The position numbers and the translations under genes are program-made. DNA of 64,000 bases from Pascua guehoae (Eukaryota; Basidiomycota; Tremellomycetes; Trichosporonales; Trichosporonaceae): assembly GCA_001600415.1 (NCBI GenBank), contig BCJX01000020.1, positions 439,590 to 503,589 of the forward strand. The letters are read 5' to 3'. The notes under the pieces are model-generated. The model did not search any database, had not been told where the DNA came from, and saw only the letters and a list, made by a program, of their open reading frames with translations. The stretch's first letter is position 1, and each line of letters begins with the position of its first letter. Shown here piece by piece: positions 55,207-64,000 of the stretch.

Positions 55207-57132
55207 ATGCCGCTGGACACCACAGACTACGACGAGGTCGACGTCCTCGAGGTTGTCGACTGCGCGGTCGCGAACGAGCCCACCAACGAGGACTACCGCA
55301 ACAATTTTGTCTTCGAGTTTGATGATTCGGTCGTGGCGCGGGCTCGGCGTAAGGTCATGGGCGACGGTGTGTGGCGGCGGAATGGCCGTTGCTACTTCCT
55401 GCGGCAGGACGGTCTGTGGCTGCGCTGGCTCCCGGGCGAGGACAACCGTCGCGCCACGTTGATGGTCGTGGAGAGCAGTCTGGCCCTCGAGCAGGGGACA
55501 GAACATCATGCGGTTAGTGTTTCTGGAGCTCCCATTCCGCTGTCCCTTCTGCTGATCCTTTTCGTATAGCAGCTCGCCGCACTCGCCGAGCGTCTGGGGC
55601 CCGACGGCACCGAGAAGTGGGGGCACGCCACCGGTTACTTTGAGGACAACATGCCCGCTCGTCTCGACTGGCGGTGCCGCGTGTGCCACGAGGAGGACTA
55701 CCCGTGTGTCTTCCTGTTGCATGAGGGTCGGGGCGTGCCCGTCGGCCTCCCCGAGGACCAGGTCGCGTGGATGTAAGTAGCCCCCCCTTCAGGTCTGTGT
55801 TTCCCCTGCTGAAACCGTGGTAGCTGCATGTGTTGCTTTGCGCGTAAGCAGGGCTGTTCGCTCCTCATCCAGGCTGGTGTGGTGCGCAAGGGCGTCCTCC
55901 GTGGGCCACCCGACGTTGTCCGGGCAGCCGCCCAACACCTGCGCCTTGCGCGCTCCCGCCTCGATCAGGCCGTGGGTTCGTTCCCCCTGGCCCAGCGTGT
56001 GAGCATGAACCTCACCACCCACGAGTGTCGGCTGCTGCGTGGGCTCGACGACATGGTCAAGCCCCTCCATGATCTGTACAAGGTGGGTCTTGGCACGCCT
56101 AATTTTAATTCACGGCATGCCTAACCAAAATGTTCGGCTTGGCATGCTGGGCATTTCGCGTCACGTGACCCCATGTCATGTGTCCGTTGTGTGTCAGTCC
56201 TGATGCTGCAGATCTTGGAGCAGGCCCAGTACAAGGGGAAGGGCAAGGCCAAAGCTCCGTCGCCGGACCCCGGGCAGGAGGGGCTGGACGTCCCCGTCGG
56301 CACTGGCGCCAGTTATCGTCCCGACCTCTCAACCGCCGAGCCGGAGCGCCCCGAGAGGCCCCCTGACGACGAGCCGCCTGAGCCCAAGTACCGCCCCAAC
56401 CGCGCCGTGCCTCGCGGCGTCAACGCGTCCTGGAAACGTGTTGGGAACAAGCCGGGCCGGCCTAAGAAGGCGCGCGGCCCCCAGCAGGAGCGCAAAGCGT
56501 GGGGGTGGCTGGGCAAGCCTACCGCCGCCCAGCTCATCTGGGACCACTGCCCCGACGGCCTTCCCAAATGGCAACACCCCGCCCTGGCCCCTGCCAGCAC
56601 CGATGTCAAGATGGCCGAGGACCCCCTCGACCGGCTGCTGCCGCTCCTCGCCCCGAGCGTGCACACCGCGCAGCCTCTGCAGCTGCCGGTGCTCAAGACA
56701 CCCCGCGGCCAGGTCATCGGCCACAAGGATGTCGACGCAGTCGTCGACACCTTCGAGGAGCGTGGCATCGGCCCCGACAAGTCCCCGTTGGTCCGCGAGC
56801 TGCTCGACACCCCGTCTGGCGTCGCGACCGTGTCGGTGGCTGAGCGCGACGTCTGTCGCTGCATGCTGCGCGGCATTGAGGAGGCAGAAGCGGCGGCGGT
56901 GCAGCGGAGCCGTGATGCGTCGCCGACTCTGCAGGCGCAGACCCGGCGTGAGCTGCAGGAGGCCCGCGCCCGTGTCGCTGAGCTTGAGCTGGAGCTCGCT
57001 GGCGGTCCTCACCGTGCGGCGACGCCTCCTGCGGGCGGTCCCCGCACGCCCCAGGCCACGCCTCGTGGTGGCGGCCATGCCGGTGCCGTCGGCGGCGGCC
57101 ACGCCGGGGCTGCCGGGGGCGGTGGCGTGTGA
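55207..57132 (+). CDS. Element 3 antisense spliced gene C, paired CX2CX6C protein with AT-hook
   Basis: Exons 55207-55512, 55570-55772, 55824-56082 and 56212-57132 join without stops, 562 aa. Residues ~28-100 form a compact domain (VFEFDDSVVARARRKVMG, RCYFLRQDGLWLRWLPGE). The cysteine block is C138, C141, C148 (CRVCHEEDYPC), a 22-residue linker, and C171, C174, C181 (CMCCFARKQGC); the second half exists only after splicing. Then come a helical region, an AT-hook-like PGRPKKARG at about 337-345, a coiled coil (RRELQEARARVAELELELA) and a Gly/Ala-rich tail. It lies antisense to element-3 pol, between pol and the 3' LTR, the same position as genes A and B in element 1. Cluster spacing suggests zinc binding; function is unknown. 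An ATG 27 bp downstream of the open-frame start was used as the initiator. Confidence 0.78.
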
Positions 57133-57240
57133 CATGCACGTCGGTCGTTTCCTGCGCGGCCGCGCTTCCTTTACTGTCCCTTTGTAATCCAGTGTCTGCT
57201 TCCCGTGTGTGTATTACGTTTCATGCATGTGTCCACCTGC

Positions 57241-59694
57241 TCAGTCTTGCCGTGGTTTCTTGTACTTGTCTTTGAACACTTTGAGGTGCGCCACGCCTGC
57301 TTCCGGTACCCAGGAGTTGTGGCTGTCATCGTAACCCAGCCATTGGACCAGGTATTCCCGTTTGCGTTTCTTGTCATTGGCCCATCGTTCGTCGATGATG
57401 TCCTCGACCTCGTACTCTGCGTCCGGGGCAGTGTGGGCCCTGTGCTGTTGTCTGACGGGCCTGTCGGGGAACTTGTCGTCGTTCGCTTTCGTGAGCAACG
57501 ACACGTGGAACGTGGGGTGGATCCTCATCCATTTAGGTAATGCTAGCCTGTGCGCGGTGTCTGACAAGGCTTCCTCGACCGTGAACAGCCCCAAGTGTTT
57601 GTAGTCCATTTTCTTGGATGGCCGTAATGTGCTGATGTTCTTCGCGTTCAGGTAGACGAGGTCGCCGGTCGCGATCGTGGGCTCTCGGTGAGTTTTGTCA
57701 TATTGCGCCTTGTACGCCGCTTGTGCTTCGGCGATGTTTGCAGGCAGTAGGTCTGTGATGGACAGCATGTGGTTCGCCCATTCGACGGCCGTAGGCTTGC
57801 GGCCTGTCTGCAGTCGTGCTGGTTCCAGGAACGTGCGATGTGGCACACGGCCGCAGTAGGCTTCGAACGGTGTCATCTTGGTGGACGTGTGTGTCGTGCT
57901 ATTGTAGCAGAACTTGGCTTGCGGGAGTAGGTCCGCCCAGTCGTCTTGCTCGTAGTTGGAGAATACGCGTAGGTACTGTTCCAGCCACTGGTTCACGATT
58001 TCCATTTGTCTGTTCGTCTGCGGGTGGTATGCCGTGGAGTAGTGGTGGTCCACTGACATCACCCCCGCCAGGGACTGCCAGAATCGGGAGACGAACAGTA
58101 CCCCTCTGTCGGACACGATCGTGTCTGGGAGGCCGAACCTGGGGTATGCGTGGGTGAAAAACAGTCACGTGAACTCAGGGGCGTCGGCCTTGGTGGTTGT
58201 GGGGATAAAAATCGACATCTTAGTGAGGCGGTCGACGATGACGAGGATCGCGTCGTAACCGTTGGACGGCGGTAACGCTACGATGTGATCCATTGAGATG
58301 TCCGCCCATGCATGGTTCGGGATGGGCAGCGGTTTGAGGAGGCTGGTCTTGCACTGGCGCTTTATCTTGGTGAGTTGGCACTCCTTGCAGCCATCGACAT
58401 AGTCGCACACTGCTGAGCGGAAACCGGGCCACCAGAACGAGCGGGCCATGTTCTGTATCTTTCGCTTGCGGCCCGGGTGTCCTGCGGCCCCTGAGTCGTG
58501 CTGGTTGGACAGTCCTAGCGTGCGGTATTTCTCCGGCAAGAACATTGGTGTGAGGGGTGTGGTTTGGTTGTCCGACTCCGTCATTGTCGTCCCTTTTACG
58601 ACCCGCCGTGGTGTACCCTTGGCATCTAGTGCCACTTGGCCTGTTTTCAAGAGTCGGGCGCCCTCCAGGGACTCCGGGAAGGCTTCTCGGATCATTTCGT
58701 CGAACCTCGTGACCACAATGGCTGCCACCAACTGGGCTCTTGTCAAGAGCGGGCGGTAGTTGTGGCCGTTGAGTTCTGGGGACAGCATTGTCGAGTCTGT
58801 GTCGTTGGGTCTGAAGTCTGGCCTGCGGGATAGCGCGTCCAGCTTAGCCGACTTCTTCCCTGGTCGGTACGTGATGACAAAATTGAAGCCTGCCATGTAC
58901 TCGCCCCAGCGCGCTTGTCGACATGTGAGCTGTTTTGTCGTAAGGAAGAACTCGAGGCTGCGGTGGTCGGAGTACACCTGTACCTCTACGTCGCAGCCCT
59001 CGAGGTAGTGACGCCATTCTTCGAATGCGTAGACGATGGCGAGGAACTCTTTGTCGTGCACGGGGTAGTTGAGCTCAGCCGGCGTCATTCCTCTAGACAG
59101 GAACGCTACTGGTCGTAGGACGCCCTCACTGTCGTACTGGGAGAGAATCGCCACGATGGCGTAATCCGATGCGTCGGTCTCTACAACTGTTTGGTCTTTG
59201 GGGTCGTAGTGTCGTAGGCTAGGTGCCTCCATGACTTGCCGTTTTAAGGCCTCGAACGCCTCCTGGCATGCGGGTGTCCATGCGAACATCGTGTCCTTTC
59301 TCGTGAGGCCGTGTAGTGGCCTGGCGATTTTGGCGAACTTCTCGATGAATCGTCTGTAGAAGTTGATGAATCCTACGAACGACTGAGTGTCCTTGAGGTT
59401 CCGTGGGGCTGGCCAGTTCGTGACTGCGATGACTTTGCCCAGGTCCATGTCTACTCCTTCTGGCGAGATGACGTAACCCAGAAACTCGACCTTGTCGGCA
59501 TGAAACATGCATTTATCGTGTTTGGCGTATAGTTGGTGGGTGCGTAGTCTCCGTAGTACTTCTTGGACATGTCGTCGGTGTGTCCCTAAGTCGTTGGAGT
59601 AGATGAGGATGTTGTCTAGGTAGATGATGATGTAGACGTCGAGGATGTCACGGAAGAGGTGGTTCATGAGGTGTTGGAAAGATGCCGGCGCGTT
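57241..59694 (-). pseudogene. Element 3 pol: RT (N-terminally cut), RNase H, integrase, chromodomain
   Basis: The frame enters at NAPASFQHLMNHLF, where the copia element begins. RT catalytic motif: IIIYLDNILIYSND, where the usual Y-X-D-D reads YLDN, so the second Asp is replaced. RNase H: VETDASDYAIVAILSQ. Integrase: HHCC, DHIVAL, VSDRGVLF and a Glu in RQMEIVNQWL. TGA at 58,165 interrupts APEFT-stop-LFFTHAYPRFGLPDT, a place where relatives usually carry a basic residue, and the same frame continues. C-terminal chromodomain: EYEVEDIIDERW with YLVQWLGYDDSHNSWVPE. The 5' half of this element lies beyond the copia insertion, outside the window. Confidence 0.88.
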
Positions 59695-59940
59695 GGGAAC
59701 TTCCCGAATCGATTATCAAACATGCCCGACCCGCCTGATTAAACGACTTATTTGATTGTTTTTCGATCGAAACTTCGATTCACCCTCATAGGACTTCTTT
59801 GCAAACTCGAAATTTGCCACCCAGATTCCCACCCAACCGTTTATCGCACATACCTATTCTTCAACATTACTTGAGCAATCCACACCTGCTCTTTCCGATA
59901 GAACGATCAAATCCGACGTACAATCAACCAATCGCTCACA

Positions 59941-60444
59941 ATGGCCGAAAACGACACTTCAATTTCGAAAATCGAAAAACTCAAGGGGTCTGAGGACTAC
60001 CCAGACTGGCAGTCGCTGTAGGCGCTCTACTGCTTGGGAAAGGCGTTCTCAACTTCGTTAAAACCGAAAATATTGACACCTCCAAGGCCAAGGACGTTTC
60101 TAATCGCGATTTGGCGTTTTCGATCATCATTCAAACGCTCTCCCCCACAGTTAGGGGTAACTTAAGCCCTAAATCGCGAAACTACCTCGATGCAAACCCC
60201 AAGGCCCTCTGGGACGAAATTAAGACGCGCTACAGTGCATCCTCTGGGGCTAGACAGGCTGCGCTCCTTCAAAACATGTGGACAACTCCAATTTCGGAAG
60301 GAGAAGACCCTCTTCCTCATATTGGGCGCATTAGCCTTGCTCATTCACAGCTTAATGCTGCAGGCGAAAATCTGAGTGACTCAATGCTTGCCTTTGCGCT
60401 TGCAATTTGCTCTTCCTGAGTCCTACAACGTTCTTAAATAGTCC
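59941..60444 (+). pseudogene. Copia Gag N-terminal region, two frameshifts and one TAG
   Basis: MAENDTSISKIEKLKGSEDY opens a typical copia Gag (DUF4219/UBN2 style) with YPDWQSL. The frame shifts near 60,018-60,030, continues as GVLNFVKTENIDTSKAKD and DANPKALWDEIKTRYS, shifts again near 60,405 within ALPESYNVLK, and meets TAG 60,439 before joining the long pol frame. Non-functional as it stands. Confidence 0.75.
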
Positions 60445-63400
60445 ATGTGGCTCAAGACACCCCTGGACTCGAATTCGGTTATTACTGCGATTGAGGCCGA
60501 AGTTACTAGGCGCAAGACCGATTCAGCATCGTCTACAGCGCTTTTCGCATCGAATAAGGGCAAAAACAACTTTAATCGATCGCCAAACAACCAGAACAGC
60601 AACAACAACAACAGCAACCGCTCAAACAACCAGTATAAGCGCGATCCCAATGCCTACTGTGAGGAACACCAGATCTATGGTCACTCTACAAAGGATTGCG
60701 CATTTTGCCAGCGAAAGGAAAAGAACAAACAAGGCCAGGGTTCCGCCAATATGGCCTCAAACGAAACGAATCGAAACGATCGATCGGACGCAATGCTGGC
60801 CTCTGTCGATTCTGCATATGCGTTTAACGCTGCGATTTCGGCCGGTATTCCCTCGAATTCGTTCATTATCGACTCTGGAGCTACCCACCACATGGTCCAT
60901 GACATAAGGCTCCTTAACAACATTCGAATTAGGCCGAAAATCGATATTTGTTTTGGGGATGGCTCCATTCTGCAAGCTACCCTTGAAGGCGACCTCAAGA
61001 TCCAAGGCATAACGTTCTACAATGTCCTCTATGTCCCTGGACTCAAGCACAACCTCATTTCGGTCGCTTCTTCCCCTGGCAACTGGCTTTTCGATTCGAA
61101 ACTCGCTCAACTTGTCAATAACAAGTCCAACACAGTTACTCTAACTGCGATAAACGAAAACGGCCTCTTCGCTCTGGCAAGTGTTGCTCAAACGTCTATA
61201 AATCCAGCAGCTGACCATCTGGCAGCTTGGCATTTTCGCTTAGGTCACCTTAATGTCCAAGACATTGCTAGGTTAGGCCGTGCTGGTAGACTAGGCAGTA
61301 ACACTTCCATGAGCTCCAATGAATTGAAGAATTTCCAGTGCAAATTCAGCTTTCTGGGCAAAGGCAAACATCTGGCTACAACCTCTAACCCGACTTTGAG
61401 GGCTACAAGGCCTCTAGCAACGGTCCATATCGACTTATGGGGCCCAGCACGAACTCCCAGCATCTCAGGAGCGAAATACATGGCCACCTTCTATGACGAT
61501 CACTCTGGCAAGTTACATGTGGCCTTTCTCAAATCCAAGGACGCTCCATTCACTGCGATCGTTCACTATATCGCTAAAGTCGAAAAACAACTTGGAATTC
61601 AAGTTCTTAGACTTCGAACCGATCTAGGGGGCGAATTCAGCTCTAAACGACTCAAGGACATCACCAATCGCTTTGGAATCGAACATATCCAAATTCCTCC
61701 AGATGCGCACAGACAACAAGGACGAATTGAGCGCGCTCATCTTACTATCCTGAATGGAATCCGCACCGTTCTGGCCCAAACTGGACTTCCACCTCAATTC
61801 TGGGCTGAAGCGGCCAACTATATCATCTACACACGCAATTACAGCCCCTCTGGACTGCACAAGACTATTCCAGAAGATATCTGGCGAAAACAACAAGGCT
61901 CTACCGCCCAGTTCGAACACCTACAACTGTTTGGCACCTCTCTCTACTATAGGGACCATACCAACACCAACAAACTGGCACCTCGCTACAAGAAAGGCCT
62001 TCTTATGGGATATGTGGAAGAAACGCGCAACTATCGCATTCTGGACTTTGAAACGTCCAACAGCACGAAAATCATCATTTCTAGGGATGTGGTATTTCCT
62101 AAAGGCCGATTTGACCACACAGGCCGATTCAGCAGCCGAAACCACCCTAAGCACCCTCCCCACATCAAAGAAACACCCACTGGAACGATCGAAAATCGAA
62201 ACGAAAATCGAAACGAAAACCCAAATGTTCACAAGCCCAAATCTGACACTTTGGACACTTTCGATTTTGTTAATTCTCGATCACAGCCTTTCGATTCGAA
62301 TTGTGGTGATCGAACAAGCGTCCAAGGTCAATCTACACCTGAACTTTCACCTAGTGAAGACAATTCCCAAATCCGTCCAGCCGATCACGAGTTATTCGAT
62401 TTTTCGTCTCAAAACGACCAATCTCAACATCAAATCGAAACTTCTTCGATTCGATCCCCGATCGCAGGCCATCCACCACATTCAGATAGCGACGATTCTG
62501 AATATCCAACGACCTCCTCAATCGGCCCAGCCGTTCAAGAGATATCACCATTTCAAAACGAAACTTTCGATCGAAGTGCAATTGAGCCCCAAATGGAACG
62601 AATCGAAACTTTCGATTTCGATCACTCTCGATCACAGCGTTCTAGGTCGAATCCCCCGGATGTTTCAAGCCATCCAGGACCTTCTCAACGCGCTCTTTCA
62701 GATGGGGGGCTTAACGAAACCGTACGATCGACCGATCGAGAGTTATCGCATGATTCGTCCGCAACCCGTTCCAGTGGGAGACTTCGATCGATCCCAAGAA
62801 TCAACTACAACGAAGACGAAAGCGGAAACGAAAGCGATACTACATCCAAGGATCCCCTGGACATTATTTCCGACCTGGCCTTCGCTCTATCCTCAATTTC
62901 GATCGATACTCCAGCAACATATCAACAAGCCCGACACTCAATTGAGTGGGAGCAGTGGGAGAAAGCAATTGAGGCCGAACTTGCTAAAATGGCAAAGTAC
63001 AAGGTCTTTACAGTTGTTGAACGAAACAAACAACACACTGTCCCTGCTAAATGGGTGTTTACACGAAAACTCGACGGTCAAACAGGCAAACCAAACGAAT
63101 ACAAAGCCAGATGGGTCGCTAAAGGCTTCAGGCAAATCCCTGGGATCGAATACAATGAACTGTTCTCTGCAGTTACACACAAGGATTCAATTCAACTATT
63201 CCTGGCGATTGTCAACTATTTCGACCTCGAATGCGACCAAGTCGACATCAAAGCGGCCTTCCTAAACGGCGAACTTGAAGAAACAGTCTATGTCGAACCA
63301 CCAGAGGGCAGTAACATCCCAAACTCGAAAGTTCTGCTCTTAAACAAGTCGCTCTATGGCTTAAAGCAATCCCCAAGATGTTTCAATCGCAAACTCGACA

Positions 63401-64000
63401 CCTGGCTTCAATCGCAAGGCCTACAGCCTACAACTGGGGACTCCTGCCTCTACATTCGTCGCAAATCGAACTCGATTCTCATGCTATGAGTGCATGTAGA
63501 CGATCAACTTATCGCTTGCAAGGATCGAAACGTCTTAAACGACTTCAAACGCGATTTAAACGACACATTCGAGTGTTCAGACTCTGGAAATGCCAACTAC
63601 TTCCTTGGATTCAACATTATCCGAAATCGATCGAACAGAACACTCCAAATCAGCCAACACCACTACATAAACGCAATTTTGGAGAAGTTCAACATGTCTG
63701 AGTGCAATCCAGCCCAGACACCGCTACAACAGGGCTTCCAGGCCTTAGTTGCGACCGATACAGAGTTTGAAGCGGCCAAACACCTCCCTTATCCACAACT
63801 TGCTGGTTCCTGCCTATATCTCTCAACAATCTCTCGTTTGGACACATCCCATGCTGCAAACACGCTCTGCAGGTTCATTTCAAGTGGAGCAAGGCCCATT
63901 ACAATGCTGCAAAGCATTTACTTCGCTATCTCAAAGGAACGATCAATTACGCCCTCACTTTCACTGGAAACGATCGAGAAATCGAAGCAATCGATCGAAA
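60445..64000 (+). pseudogene. Copia Gag C-terminus, protease, integrase and reverse transcriptase (partial)
   Basis: A 1,014-codon open frame to TGA 63,487, then in-frame continuation. Order: zinc knuckle-like CEEHQIYGHSTKDC; protease FIIDSGATHHMV; GAG-pre-integrase WHFRLGHLN; integrase catalytic Asp in VHIDLWGP, Asp in LRTDLGGEFSS and Glu in GRIERAHLT; then RT with KARWVAKGFRQ, DIKAAFLNGELEE and SLYGLKQSPR. The TGA falls in NSILML-stop-VHVDDQLIAC, directly before the VDD catalytic motif. A one-base loss near 63,883 shifts the frame before WSKAHYNAAKHLLRYLKGT. In the zinc motif the expected CXXC reads CKFS, so one ligand is lost. RNase H lies beyond the window. Confidence 0.9.

Larger units (their letters stand above)
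59695..64000 (+). mobile_element. Element 4: Ty1/copia retrotransposon, continues past window end
   Basis: Begins at about 59,693-59,695 (TTGGGAACTTCCCGAA), inside the RT of element 3. A leader of ~245 bp precedes a Gag start at 59,941. Domain order protease, integrase, RT defines the copia superfamily. The right LTR is outside the window, so LTR length and target duplication cannot be checked. Base composition is much more AT-rich than the gene arm, with very frequent TCGA and TTCGAA. Confidence 0.88.

Overview
The window is nuclear DNA of a GC-rich, intron-dense basidiomycete yeast. The best guess is a tremellomycete, possibly Trichosporonales: genes carry many 37-80 nt introns, a C6 zinc-cluster regulator is present, and Ty3 and Ty1/copia retroelements are nested in each other. 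Species cannot be fixed from sequence alone. All gene models were spliced by hand from GT-AG (one GC-AG) signals. Every host-gene, spliced-cargo-gene and ABC-ATPase model closes in frame, which supports the exon borders.

Positions 1-28,330 are an ordinary gene-rich arm: a GPI-anchored Bim1/X325-like 3' end; GND1 (6-phosphogluconate dehydrogenase, -); glucose-6-phosphate 1-epimerase (+); the Hsp90 co-chaperone p23/SBA1 (+); a small soluble ABC ATPase (+); RPA43 of RNA polymerase I (-); mitochondrial bS16 (-); CAND1 (+); a two-HKD phospholipase D-like protein (-); and a zinc-cluster regulator (-) divergent from an MFS transporter (+).

From about 28.5 kb to the window end there is no recognisable host gene, only retroelements. 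A solo LTR has a perfect 5-bp target duplication (28,504-28,947). A reversed 3' fragment of family 1 spans 30,226-31,994. Element 2 is a chromodomain Ty3 element on the minus strand; its 3' LTR is split into 31,995-32,545 and 49,741-49,810 by element 1. Element 1 is a 17-kb Ty3 element (32,546-49,740, +) flanked by ACGT. Element 3 is another minus-strand chromodomain Ty3 element (LTR 53,595-54,039, pol 57,241-59,694), and its RT is interrupted by a Ty1/copia element that runs off the window.

The most unusual content is in elements 1 and 3. Between pol and the 3' LTR, both carry intact, multi-exon genes in antisense orientation. Their proteins contain paired CX2CX6C-type cysteine clusters (449, 457 and 562 aa). 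Element 1 also has a spliced sense ORF after pol, and its LTRs contain arrays of short hairpins whose stems change by compensatory substitutions. The premature stops in the otherwise open Ty3 frames are all TGA, and those that can be placed against conserved motifs mostly fall at expected arginines. This suggests CGA-to-TGA decay at methylated CpG. Together these features make the right half a candidate regional centromere or pericentromere.
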